Source: Silurus meridionalis (Eukaryota > Chordata > Actinopteri > Siluriformes > Siluridae). From it: a stretch of 64,000 nt of DNA. The stretch spans positions 17,984,664 through 18,048,663 of the forward strand of contig NC_060906.1 of NCBI RefSeq assembly GCF_014805685.1. The letters run 5' to 3'. Shown in pieces: positions 41,331 to 52,721 of the stretch. The position numbers and the translations under genes were made by a program. A model generated the notes under the pieces. That model searched no databases and was not told the DNA's origin. It saw only the letters and a list, made by a program, of their open reading frames with translations. Every line of letters begins with the position of its first letter. Within the stretch, counting starts at the first letter, position 1.

Positions 41331-41990
41331 TTGAGTGCTTGTAAATACAAATTATCCAGTTATTACAAATATACAATTAAAAGAGAAAACAGCACACTCT
41401 AATAATTTCAGACTTCATTGTAGATGTCTTGAAATAACATGACAATTACACATTGCTGATAAATTTGCATATTTACTTGTTCCTTTTACAGCAAAACCTT
41501 TTTATGTCCTGAAATATCTTGATAACCACATCTTTTATGATTCGCAATTACACATTGTTTCTATTGTTTCTCAATGTGAGAGCGGCACCTCAGCCGATGA
41601 CGGCAGAGGGGCAGTGGCTCTAGTCACCGGTCCACCCCCTGCGCATGGCCCTGTTAAAAACCAGAAAGTAAGGTCAACTTGGCTACATGACTATATTTGT
41701 AGTTAAGGAAAACAACAGCAAGTAAAACTTTTGGCCAAAATAGGTCTCTTTAATATGATTGCGAAAAAAACCCAACTTTTTTTAATTTGATAATTAACTT
41801 GTAGCTGACGCTGGCACATTTACGCTGATGTTCCAACCTAGCTAAAGCCTTGATTGATGTGGCCTTGTAAAATAAACTAATAAATCCACGTTCAAAAAAG
41901 GATATAGGGATCTCCTTCGCAAGCTTTCTTTCAAACGAGCTCTCTCTCTCCTCATTGTCCTTTTCTGTTTCATGCCTCATTCCCCTCTTC
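41331..41990 (-). other. intron 1 stretch with GC-richer patch
   Basis: AT-rich except 41578-41655 (GAGAGCGGCACCTCAGCC, GGTCCACCCCCTGCGCATGG), which is unexplained. No exon could be read from it on the minus strand. Confidence 0.5.
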
Positions 41991-42300
41991 TCTTTTGTCG
42001 TTGTTTCATCTCCTTATTCTCAGTAGATATAAGGAGGTGAGCTCGGGAAGCTTTCTCCATTCGTTTTACCCATCAGGCTCCTCTGTGATTACAGGCACTT
42101 AAATAATTCTCTGAATAATTCACCGATGTAACAGGAGCCACGGCGAATGGCAGCTGGCTGATTGGACCGATGAATAATGTGCGTATTACACAAATGCGAG
42201 GGGCGACACGCTCTATAAGACACTCTCTGGGCTCCTTTGCTGTCTATTTAACCCTCATGTCCTGTTCACAATTCAGCAATGTTCTGTCCCATTGACCGGG
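41991..42300. other. candidate conserved noncoding element
   Basis: A 300-bp stretch of balanced composition with homeodomain-type AATAATTC and TGAATAATTCACC, CCGATGAATAATGTG, and no low-complexity or transposon signature. It is not open in any frame. In a large intron of a neuronal gene such a stretch is a plausible enhancer, but conservation cannot be seen from one genome. Confidence 0.25.
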
Positions 42301-42569
42301 GCTGTCTCTTTAGATTTTTATAGAAACACTATATGATAATAAGGATCAGCTAAATCCAGTGTTTGAAAACAGTTTTCCTTCATGCACATTATGAAGTTTT
42401 TTCGACTGGCATGTACATATTTAAACATTGACACTTGTCAGGTAGCAGACGGTGGAATTGGAACTCATTGTGTTTCATATGTACAAACACCAGGTGTTTT
42501 TTTTTTTTGTTTTTTAATAAGCAGTAAAATTTCACTCTGAATATTATAGTGAAGAAAATTGTGATTTTT

Positions 42570-42860
42570 CTTGAATTGTCAAAATGTTCTACTCCAGAGA
42601 CTCCGGTGCTGTGACTTTGCACGTACAAACAATATCGAGGCAGGGGAAGAACAGAACCACAGCTGGGCTTATTACAGTGTGTATTTCCTATTGCTGTTGT
42701 CATGTAAGGGCACTGAATTCTCAAAGTGCTGATGTAGTGGATCGGTCTGAGAGATTCGCCCTTCTCCGACTGTAATGGCTTCATGGGGAGTCACTAGAGC
42801 AAAGTGAACACACGGCCCCCGTGTCATGTTGAGCAGCATTATGTGTTTAGCAAAAATGTA
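42570..42860. other. candidate conserved noncoding element
   Basis: A 290-bp complex, non-repetitive stretch (GACTCCGGTGCTGTGACTTT, TGTAATGGCTTCATGGGG) between AT-rich flanks. No exon structure. Offered only as a candidate. Confidence 0.22.
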
Positions 42861-43195
42861 GAAGGATAATTATGTTTGCCTCGCTACAGTGAGTGCTAAT
42901 GTGTTATTGATTACTTTGCACAATAACAAACCCCTTCAAAAAAAAGCTATCATTAATGCATATGAGCAATTGCTACTCGAGGTTCTAAACCCCAAAATGG
43001 CCATATACATCATCAGCAACAATAAAAAAAAAAAACAACACAACACTTGTAAAGCTACGTTAATTAGGTGCAGCTCTAGCTGTTCACTTTGTCAGCTTGT
43101 TATATAGACCAAAAATACCTGTTAATGTAAAACTTCATCAAGTTACCAGCCAAGGCAGGTTTAAATGAGCCACAAGACCTGCAAATCATAAAACA
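42861..43195 (-). other. intron 1 stretch, nothing recognised
   Basis: AT-rich, with an A run at 43024-43035. Confidence 0.5.
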
Positions 43196-43640
43196 TCTAC
43201 TCTGTGAAACAAGAGCCGACATCGCTAAATGCTGTCTTGTAATGACTTATTTGTACAATGTGTCATATTGACATTGACATTAGTACACTTATCTACATGT
43301 AATATCTTTTTGTGTCTAATACTTTCCTATTGGACACACTCGGGTGCTGCTCTGCCAGAGGTGAGGGGAGCATCACAAATCTGCCAGCTCAGCTCTTCCT
43401 CCTGCCCGCGCTGCATGACCTCGGCATGAACACACCGCACAGTCTGACTTTAACACTGCAGGTAGTGAAGAAGATTTCACGCTCAAGCCTAATCCACCAT
43501 GAAACACACCGCTGGGGTTATTGAATTAAAGTGCGTCCTCTGATAACACTGCCCCTTGAAATTCTCATGCGGAAACATGATAGTGTCAGCTACTGTGCAT
43601 GTTTATTTGCCCCTCAAGGATATCATAAAATGAGCACAAA
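43196..43640. other. candidate conserved noncoding element
   Basis: A 440-bp complex stretch including a GC-rich core at 43340-43460 (GGTGCTGCTCTGCCAGAGG, CTCCTGCCCGCGCTGCATG). It was tested as a gephyrin exon on the minus strand and does not fit. No repeats inside. Confidence 0.25.
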
Positions 43641-43867
43641 CAATGTTAAACCACAGTTTATAATAAGGTCAGTAGTGGTGGTGCTGACAGTATCATTCTA
43701 TTCTTGCAACCATGCATACATCTATCCATATATACATCATCCATACTTTTAAAATATAGATTTTTTAACAATGCCCTTTCTGGGATAAGGAGCTACTCTG
43801 TTTAATGGCTACATTAATGGACAATCAGAAAACCCATAATGGTCATAGATTCAACCTTGCATATAAT

Positions 43868-44420
43868 CTATCCATCCATCCATCCATCCATCCATCCATC
43901 CTGAATTTTACCCCACATCCATTCAGTTCTAGCTTCAAACTTGCATTTAATCCATCCATCTATCTATCCATTCATCTATCCAAAAGTTGTAGATTGGTCC
44001 TTGCATCTAATTCATCCATCGATTCTAAATATGGCCGTGTATATAACCTACCTACCCATCCACCCAGCCATCCATCCATCTTTCAACTTTGAATATAATC
44101 CAGCCATCCAGCCAAAAAAAATATATAAATATAAACAATTACAAATGTATATATAGCACTTTTAGCATCATCCATCCATCCATCCATCCATCCATCCATC
44201 CAAAATCTGACCTAGCATCCATCCATTCAACAGTTCTAGCTTCATCCTTGCATTTAATCCATCCATCCATCCATCCAAATGTTTTAGATTGGAACTTGCA
44301 TCTAATCCATCCATTGGTTCTAGATTTGACCTTGCCTATAATTCACCTACTTACCCATCCATCCATTTTTGTTTAAAACTTGAACATAATCCTTTCATCC
44401 TATGGTTCTATAGTTGACCT
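43868..44420. repeat. CATC-rich compound repeat with a duplicated 300-bp block
   Basis: Perfect CATC runs at 43870-43900 and 44170-44203 are embedded in longer phrases such as GTTCTAGCTTC, CTTGCATTTAATCCATCC, CTTGCATCTAATCCATCC and ACTTGAATATAATCC-like ends. The phrase set 43925-44100 recurs in the same order at 44232-44395, an offset near 307 bp. Confidence 0.85.
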
Positions 44421-45015
44421 AATATTTAATTTAACTACCCAAAAAAGGCCTTGCATATAATCCATTCAAGGTCGACCTTAAATTTTATCCATACACCCAA
44501 TGGTTCATCTACCTTAACGAGTTATATAGGCCTAATCATTCATCTATTCTCAGTAATAGTTTGTCAGGATCACACCAGATCCCAGAAACACTGTATAACA
44601 ACTTGAAGGAAACACTAGTACATCATAGCGAGTGATCCTAAAGTTCTGTAATGTAATTAAGTTTAATTGAAAGGAAGTATGGTTAAAAGTCACAAACACA
44701 TCACAACTGCTTGTATCCTAGTGTAATTACCTATACCAGCATTTTTATACCATGTCATCATTTGTGTAGTCTTATGAGTGCAGGCAGACATGACTGGCCA
44801 TAACTCAGTGCTTGCTTGTATTTAGGGCACTTCCACAACTGCACACAACACAATGCAGTGTAGCTAGAACTGTGCTTATTATGATTGCATGTGGTTGTCC
44901 CATAACAATGTTCACTAAAGGACGGTGCTACCAAGATGACATTCATAAACACTGTTCTAAGAGATTATCATGACCCATAATAAAAGGATGTTGTTATGCA
45001 AGGAATAATAAAGAC
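44421..45015 (-). other. intron 1 stretch, nothing recognised
   Basis: Weak continuation of the CATC-type array to about 44550, then ordinary AT-rich sequence. Confidence 0.5.
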
Positions 45016-45420
45016 TGTGATTTTATATGAAAATAATCCATGTGAGTTTGTGTGATGTGCTATAACACGCAAGCATTATTTCCATATGAAAATACGGTCT
45101 GGAGTGTGTTACTCTGCTTATACCAATATGCGTTTGTCGACGATTATAATATTTCATTTTGTTATTGGTTGACACATCAGGAATTTTAATAGAACACATT
45201 TCGATTTAACACTGTGAAAACCTACAATATAGCTAAGTCTCTAACACACAAAAAACAGACAGAAAGCACAACCTGTCTGTGAATCCTTAAATGTGACATG
45301 ATTGTTTTACAAATGTAAAATGCTAACGTGCGATTATATGAAAATAATGCATGTGCACTTTCTGACCAATCAGATTTGAGCATTCAATTGCACTGTGGTA
45401 TAACGTGATATTTGACACAA
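45016..45420. repeat. possible DNA-transposon remnant with internal direct repeat
   Basis: TTATATGAAAATAATCCATG at 45022 recurs as TTATATGAAAATAATGCATG at 45334. The second copy is followed by TGACCAATCAGATTTGAGC and TGTGGTATAACGTG, phrases common at fish DNA-transposon ends. The first is followed by GTGCTATAACACG. Class not assignable. Confidence 0.4.
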
Positions 45421-45739
45421 GTGCATGTAGAAGTGAAATGCCCATGGTGCTCTCCTGAATACAATCTGGTTAGTGCTTGTCCTAAAACAACTGGACTACA
45501 GTGAGTAAACGTAAACGGCAGGCACATATAAGGTAAGTGTACATGATTAAATGGAAAGTTTGTATATTTGCTGCATAAAAATATGACCTAAATGAAATGT
45601 GAGAAAGTGGAAAGGTAAAATGAAAAGGCAGCGGGCTGAATCTGGAAACTCCCATTTTGCAGATCAGCTGCTGTGGAAATGTGTTTATGAGGAAACACAC
45701 GGCCTGGGGATCCCTGACTCTACAGTAACATTATTACAC

Positions 45740-46640
45740 TATACATGAGGCCTCCTTCTACCTTCTTTTTCCACCTCTCTTTCTCGCTCTATGTCTTAGC
45801 ACTGCTTATTTCCCTGGACACGGTCCACAATCATATTCCTATTCCCCTCCTATCTCTCTCTCTCTCTCCCTCCCTTTCTCTCTTACTCTCTAATGAAGCT
45901 GGCCATAAGCAGCAGCCTTCATTACATTCAATCCTCTGGATGGCATCAGCAATTACGGTTTAGCTTCTTTCCCGTTATGACCACAACACTGCAGCTTCCT
46001 AACTTTCGAAACTCGCAGACACACACCTTGTTTTTCTTGCATTTCAGTTCTATCAGTCCTCATATTATCAGCATTTCTCCTCTCTGTTTTCCCTGTATCA
46101 CATTGCCTTTCTTTGTCCTATCACCTTTTCCTCTTGCTCTTTACTTCCTATCATTTGCAATCTCATTGTGTTCCTTACTTTTTTTTTCTGCTACAGATTC
46201 TGTTTCTCTGATGATTTAAAGAAAAAAAAGAAAGAAATGGAAAGTGTGGAGATAATAAGTAGAAAAACAGATAGACAAAAAGCAGAAGAAACTAGGGGGG
46301 GAAAACAGTGAAAGGGTGATAGATTAGTACAAGAGGAATGGGGGACATGAAAAGAAAATATAAGAGAAAATAAAAAGGTGGGGAATGCAGGTACGTAAAG
46401 GAAGAAATAAAGGTGAGGAGAAGTAAATAATAAAAAGAACAAGAAGAAAAGAAAAGAGAAGAGAGCAGGGAAAACAAGAAAAGAAGATAAAAAGGCGGTG
46501 GAGTACGAAAAGTGGGCAAAAAAGAAGAGAGAAAGGAGAGGGAGAAGAGAAGAAAGAAAAAGGCAATCTAAAAAAAAACCTAAGGAAATAAAGAAGAGAA
46601 GAGAAGAGAAGAGAAGAGAAGAGAAGAGAGAGAGATAAGA
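45740..46640. repeat. pyrimidine-rich to purine-rich compositional switch
   Basis: On the plus strand 45740-46200 is mainly pyrimidine (CTCTCTCTCTCTCTCCCTCC at 45856 onward) and from 46215 to 46640 mainly purine, ending in a GAGAA pentanucleotide array at 46593-46632. The change occurs within about 20 bp around 46210. The long Ser/Leu/Phe-rich frames here are composition artefacts. Confidence 0.8.
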
Positions 46641-46939
46641 GAAGAGATCCTGCAGCAGTTGTAAAGGCTGCAGGGAGAGGTGGAATCCCGCTGCTATTTA
46701 TAGCACACTGTTTATACTGGAGCAGCGATACACAACCCTGAGTCCAGATCACTGCTTTATCTGTTTAAAAATTCCGTCCTTTTAGTGAATATGTTAAGTA
46801 TTAGACCAGTGTGTGGTGGTTTGCTGGAGTTTCCCCCTGCACTGCACTACTCTCTAAAGGCTCCTCGAACATACCTGACTCAGCTCATGAAGGGCTGGAT
46901 AATGACCTGACCAGCTGAATCAGGTGTGTTGGAGCCGAA

Positions 46940-46941
<2 letters not shown>

Positions 46942-46974
<33 letters not shown>
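46942..46974. repeat. (GT)n microsatellite
   Basis: A perfect GT run of about 33 bp, followed by a shorter interrupted GT run to 46990. Confidence 0.97.
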
Positions 46975-46977
<3 letters not shown>

Positions 46978-46990
46978 CTGTGTGTGTGTT

Positions 46991-47714
46991 AGTGCAGGCC
47001 TGGGACTGAGAGTTACTGCGTTAGCGTCAGATCACAGCATTTTATTGGCTTATTTGGCAGATCTGCAATCACACTCCTTTTCCCTGAAGCATCATAGCCT
47101 TAAAGTAACAGCTCTTCCAAAAAATAAAAAATAAATAAAGTAAAAAATAAATACAAATACAAAAATGTAATTACTTTCTCAGTGAATGAGAAAACAGATT
47201 GCAGCAGACTTCATTAAAAACCTCAAACAAAGACTAATGTTAAAAAAAATGTTTATTTTAATAATATTGCAGAATATAACGTAGGTTTATATGTAAAGAA
47301 TTGCGCATTCAGGAGCATATAGGAAAGTACACAACGACAGTGTGATAAACCTTGATGAATGAATGAAATACTTTTTCCAGTTACATTTAATGGTGTGGAA
47401 CATTCCATTACCACGTACGTTACAGCTGCTATGAATAGTTTGCTTTCTCTGGACCAGTAATTCGATTGGTTGAGTGGTCTTCCAAAAGCATCTATATTTC
47501 TAATAACCATTTATTCCAGTTCCTAGTTCGAAACAGCTACTACATTAGTTTCTTCAGCAGACATGACAAAAGATACTTTTCAGAAATAAAACTTCTGTAT
47601 TAATGAAATTTGAAAGCTCATCATATGAAGACAAAAAGGAGGAAGGCATACTAAATTGACCCTACCAGAAAACTATGAACCAATGTGAGCTAGCTAGACA
47701 GCAAACCCACATGC
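46991..47714 (-). other. intron 1 stretch, nothing recognised
   Basis: AT-rich with AAATAAA-type runs at 47118-47155. No gene or element recognised. Confidence 0.5.
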
Positions 47715-48305
47715 AGTGGTGGACAGTAACGAAGTGAATGTAATTTGTTACTGAAATAAAGTATACCCAAGTAGGGTCTGGTTTTAACTTAGTTTGATTG
47801 CTGCTTGGTGGTATCTACTTACACACTACATACAGTTCATTGTCAGTCCAACAGCAAGCAGAACATTTTAAGAGCAATAAATGATGAAAGAAACTCCTGA
47901 CTCTAACTTGCCACAAGACCCGTGGCCTTATTTGTACAATTTTATGAATAGTTCAAAAAAGGTTTTGGGCTCATGCCAATTTTAATAGATATCAATCAAT
48001 GTTTGACTAATTGTTATCATTCTTTTAATAGATTAGATTTAAGAGTAACATTAGAGTCTTTTTTTTACATAAATTAAGTTGATTAAGCAAAGGCTCGTGA
48101 CAAAAATGATAATAGGAACATTATAGCCATAATAAATACATCATACTTTGGATACTTAAGTACAATTGAAGGCAAATACATTTGTACTTTTACTCAAGTT
48201 AAGGTTTAAAGTGAGCACAATTAACTTTTACTGGAGTCATATTCTACAAAGTGTCTTTACTTTAACTAAACTACATGGTTTGTGTACTTCATCCAGCACC
48301 GCCCA
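47715..48305. mobile_element. non-autonomous DNA-transposon-like repeat (AGTAACGAAGT type)
   Basis: The left end CAGTGGTGGACAGTAACGAA and the right end TGTACTTCATCCAGCACCGCC are weak inverted partners. Internal ATACTTAAGTACAATTG and TACTTTTACTCAAGTTAAGG resemble the ends of the elements at 49441 and 52722. No coding capacity is visible. Confidence 0.6.
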
Positions 48306-49020
48306 TGTGCTATGAAATGAGTGTATCTTCTTTAAGATCTATTTTCACTACCAGAACAACTAAACACATTTGACCACATTTGTCTGAAATATCTGTATAT
48401 ATGTAATTCTTGTTTATTGAAATTATTATATAAAAACAGTGGGGTGTGGTTACACTGTATTTCAACATGGCTGTGATTTAAGTGCACTACTGCACTCTTG
48501 CTCAACTGAAAAATGCAAAGACCTTGCTTGTTTCTGTAATATAATTGGCCACTTTCAATTTCAAACTATACTCCAAACTTTTGGATCAGCAAGAATAAAC
48601 AGCAAAAAGCCTGTTTGTGGTGAATGTGTAATGGTTTTGGTGTGGAGTTTGCTTGATATTAACCGTTTTAGCTTCTTTGCCAGCGAGAGCATTTTCAATA
48701 GGACATAGGACAGCACATGGAATTTTAAGAGGCTCACATACCTCTGTGTAATCGTTTGTAAGAAGCATAAACACCCTGGAGTGTCACTCATAGCAGAGAG
48801 GCAACAAGGACATGAGTAACAAGCAAAGGGGGACAAGAAGTGGCTCAGAAGGGACCGCATTTAGATCAGGCAGTCTATGTACAGCTGTAGGGGGCATTAA
48901 GTTTTCATGCTGTGGTTGTATGATCTGATCCGAACGGCTCTTATGATCACGCACATGGCAAACACAGGAAGCAGAACAGACCAAGCTGGATTACTCACCA
49001 CCATCACACACAGAGAAGTC
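48306..49020 (-). other. intron 1 stretch, nothing recognised
   Basis: Moderately AT-rich intron. The short minus-strand frames at 48561-48984 have no recognisable domain. Confidence 0.5.
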
Positions 49021-49024
49021 TAGC

Positions 49025-49230
49025 CTACACACACACACACACATACACACACATGCTTTTAAACAATCCTTTTCTCCCTCTGTTGACACAAATAGTAACA
49101 CAGCTTATATATACTATACCTACCCGTAAATCTAACCCTAGATAGAAACCTTTGGTCCCCACAATGTCAAATCTGTAACATATTCCTATCCTTATGGGGG
49201 GGACACTTGATCCCCAGAAAGATACTAATA
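49025..49230. repeat. dispersed fish repeat with GGTCCCCAC / GGGGACA motif
   Basis: A (CA)n-type stretch (49028-49054) is followed by TACCCGTAAATCTAACCC, CTTTGGTCCCCACAATGTC and TATGGGGGGGACACTTGATCC. The pair TGGTCCCCACA and GGGGACA is characteristic of a dispersed fish repeat I remember, class unknown. Confidence 0.5.
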
Positions 49231-49440
49231 CATGAATAATCATTGGATGGACAAGGTGATTGTTTCTGTCCACATCAGCACACCACAAATGCACGTAATA
49301 TGTGTGCGTATGAGATTTGATATATTGGAAATGCCTTATTTTGCGATATGCATTAAACCTACATTTCTTGCCACTTACAATGACGCTTTGTGATTCTTGC
49401 CAAAGTTTAATGTTGCATTTTGATACCTGTGTTAAGATCA

Positions 49441-50762
49441 GAGATGGGAGGTAACGAAGTGCCAATACTTGTTACTGTACTTAAGTAGATTTTTACAGAC
49501 CAGACTCGTTACTATAGTTTGAATCTATTTGTTGACATGATCAATATTTTTTCTTCTCATTGCGTGTAGTTTCCAGACTAATTAGAAAACACTAACAAAA
49601 CCAAAACCAAAATAACAAATGCAAAAACAAATGAACAAATCCGAAAACACAATGACAATTCAGACAAACTGGAAAAGGCAGGTAGAGTTTGCGAATGGAA
49701 CACTTACCGATCATTGGACAAGACACCTGTCATTCAAGATATACAGGAAATACAACAGTATTATGTTTTTATTAAGCAATTAGCCATATAAAACCAATGT
49801 GGCAATAACAAGTACAATTTACATTACAATACACAGAACAGGTGCATGAAAATACAAATATATACACATATATTTAGGAGAAAGAATAAAAAATAGATAC
49901 ATTTATAATAATAATAATACAATTTAATTAAAAAAAGGATCCTTCCTCAAAGTAGATTTGAATTAATTCCAGTTTCTCTCTTGCTTGCCAATGTTTACTT
50001 CTGTTATTCTCTTATATTTAAAGGTGCACTAATCAAAATAATAAATAGTTTAAAGTAAACTGAGAACTTTACACATGTACAAGAAACAAAGTTTTAAGAT
50101 TTCATACTTTCTGTATATCTTGAATGACAGGTGTCTCGTCCAATGATCATTAAGTGTTCATTCACAGACTATTGTCTGAATTGTCGTTGTGTTTTCGGAT
50201 TTGTTATTTGTTTTTGCATTTGTTATTTCGTTTTCGGATTTGTTAGTGTTTTCTAATTTGTTAATTTGTTTTCCGTTGTGTTATTGTGTTTTGCACTTTT
50301 CGGCCACCGTAATTCTGCGTACACCACAGATGTAAACTAGTTTACAAATATAACAATGACCATCACAGAAGGCAACAGAAAGTATGGGGTTAACGTAGAT
50401 GAGACAGAGGGAGTCATGTAAATATGACTGAAAACGGAGACATTCCTGATCACCTGATCATCATTAACATCTGCTTGTGTAAAATATGGTGGTTGTTCAG
50501 CCTGGATGTTTTTATTAGGTAACCAAATTTGAAATTCTTTTGTATTAATATATTATGATGTGAGGTCCAGTTACCAGCATGACACTAAAACAGGTAGTAG
50601 TAATGGATACGTTTTACATAAGTACATGTCAGAACCCAAACTTCTTTACTTTACCTTGAGTGACAAAGTGTAGTCTGTACTTCACATTTTACCAAAGTCT
50701 TTTAAAACAATCTGTACTTTTACTTGAGTGAAAGATGTGTGCACTTTTCCCATCTTTGGTCT
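49441..50762 (+). mobile_element. DNA-transposon-like repeat, copy 1, interrupted by a nested element
   Basis: The left end AGAGATGGGAGGTAACGAAG, then TGTACTTAAGTAGATTTTT and TGACATGATCAATATTTTTT, and the right part (50320-50762) GGGGTTAACGTAGATGAG, ATATGGTGGTTGTTCAGCC and GAGGTCCAGTTACCAGCAT, match copy 2 at 52722-53455 in the same orientation. Between 49570 and 50310 lies a foreign palindromic element. Confidence 0.85.
49579..50305. mobile_element. nested palindromic element with ~170-bp inverted arms
   Basis: The left arm (49579-49748) and right arm (50111-50261) are reverse complements with small gaps: for instance CATTGGACAAGACACCTGTC with GACAGGTGTCTCGTCCAATG, and CTGTCATTCAAGATATACAG with CTGTATATCTTGAATGACAG. 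The 360-bp loop is AT-rich and noncoding. The right side continues to GCACTTTTCGGCCACCGTA without a left counterpart, so the left tip seems truncated. Confidence 0.88.
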
Positions 50763-51095
50763 AGACAGGATACTGGTCTGTTACTGGCTGTGCAATGTAA
50801 TAGATAGAAAGCAGTATAGAATAGAAAGAATAGAAAGCAGTGTCTTTTCACTTTGTGTCATTTGTTTCCATAAATATTTTCCATAATGCTCACATTTACT
50901 GCAGTGTGTTAGAAATGCAGCCCAGCAGCACATTTACAAACTTCCACTGCAGTGCAATTCTGCAACTCTTATGTCTCCTCAAAAGCTTCGGAATCAATCC
51001 TGGTGAAAATTTACCTTTAGCTAGTGCCTCACCTGTAAAGTCGAACTAACCGATCAGAGAACGATGGGTGATGTATTTCCTTAGTAGCGTAAAAC

Positions 51096-51892
51096 ATACA
51101 ACCATCAGCCATTACATTAAAATTCAGAGTATGCAGTAGTTAATACCTACCAAATGTGGTCCAGGGAAACAGGGTCATGGGCACCCAAGGTTTATTGATG
51201 TGCATGAGGAGCAAAGGCTAGCCTGTATGATCCAATCCCACAGAAGAGTACTGCAAATTGCTAAAAAAAACAGAACCGGACCATGGTGCAATGGAAGAAG
51301 AAGGGCAGCCTGGTCAGAGTAGTGTTTTCTTTTACATGATGTCACAGATCAGGTGTGTGTGTCGCTTACCTGGGGTAGAGATGGCAACAGGATGCACTAC
51401 AGAACAACCTTGCAAAGAGAGTATGATGCTCTGGACAATGTCCTGATCGAAAACCTCGGACCTTTATGGATGTTGCTTTGATACACACCACCTATCTACA
51501 TTGTTGCATACCATGTACACGTCTTCATGGCAACAGTATTTCATAAAGACATAAAGACAATTTGAGGAAGACAATGCTATCTGCCACACTGCAAAAAAAA
51601 AACTAGTTTAAGAATAATCTGAAGAATATAACAGAGTTATAGATTTTGGCTTAAAATCCAAATTCCTGAGATCCCAATCAGATTAAACATCTAGTGGAGG
51701 TACGATCCATAAAGGCCCCACCTAGCAACTTACAGAGTTTAAAGGATCTACTACGAACATGTTGGTGCCAGATACCACAGGACACTTTCTGTGGTCTTGT
51801 GGAGTCCATGCCATTAAAGAATCCATGCTATAGAGAGATCTACACAATATTAGGCAAGTGTTTATAATGTTATGGCTTATTGGAGTACATAG
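51096..51892 (+). mobile_element. Tc1/mariner transposon, group B, internally deleted
   Basis: The ends ACCATCAGCCATTACATTA and TAATGTTATGGCTTATTGG are inverted partners. Inside, CCAAGGTTTATTGATGTGC, CATGGTGCAATGGAAGAAG, GTCGCTTACCTGGGGTAG, GATCCCAATCAGATTAAAC, GGTGCCAGATACCACAGGA and GTGGAGTCCATGCC follow the order of a fish Tc1-like transposase gene as I recall it. About a third is deleted and the frame is broken throughout. Inactive. Confidence 0.8.
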
Positions 51893-52721
51893 ACATACAA
51901 TATAATTTGTGGAATCTCGCTTTCTTTACAGATGGGAAAAATCATAAACTTCCCTGTGTGCCAAAATTAGAACAGGCTTTAAAGCATAGCCTTTTTTTTT
52001 AAACAAAAACGTGTGATTATTCAGAAGTGTTTGGAGCTCCCCTTGTGTGACAAACACTAAACCGAAACCCATTACAACAACATATCTGTGTGAGAATTCA
52101 GTGAAGTGTTTTCAGTAACACTTATGCAAATCTGAGTTTTAAATCCAGCCTGTCTTAAATGGGATGCAAAACTGGATTGTCGGAATTCCCCTCCGAGGGT
52201 GTTTCTGTCTAGACGACGTAGATCCATGTGCTAGATCGCGATTTCTCACACTCCTACAGGAGTACACACAGATTTCTGTAGCCACCTACATGCAGCCAAA
52301 TCAGTAGAGCTGGATGAATCCAATGACAGAATCTCAGAGAGCACAATCATACATTCCTGTGTTAAATAACAAAATCTTTGGACACAGTCGGCATCCTTTG
52401 GATTTGCAGTTTCAAAATGCTGTCGCGCTGGAACAAATGCATTCATAGTTGCAGTCCGAATAAAGTCCAATTACACAGGATGTGATGCATGACAGCACAT
52501 ATGCAATGGATCTGAATTTCGTTTACCTCCATCTGCTGATAATGTGCTTACAGTATAACAAATACCTTTTCTCTTCTTCTTTTTTGTCATTAAGATTAAC
52601 CTCTGCATTATATAGAGTGTGTGCGCTGTGATGTTCCCCTAAACACATGCAGTAACCCATGTGATAAAACAATATTCCTCATAAACCCACATTTTAAATA
52701 ATATGGAAATAATTTACATGC
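51893..52721 (-). other. intron 1 stretch, nothing recognised
   Basis: Moderately AT-rich intron with no recognisable feature. A 74-codon minus-strand frame at 52246-52470 shows no domain. Confidence 0.5.

Noticed and set aside
45745..46752. Series of Ser/Leu/Phe-rich open frames up to 142 codons
   Set aside because: Composition artefacts of the pyrimidine- and purine-rich blocks; no conserved motif.
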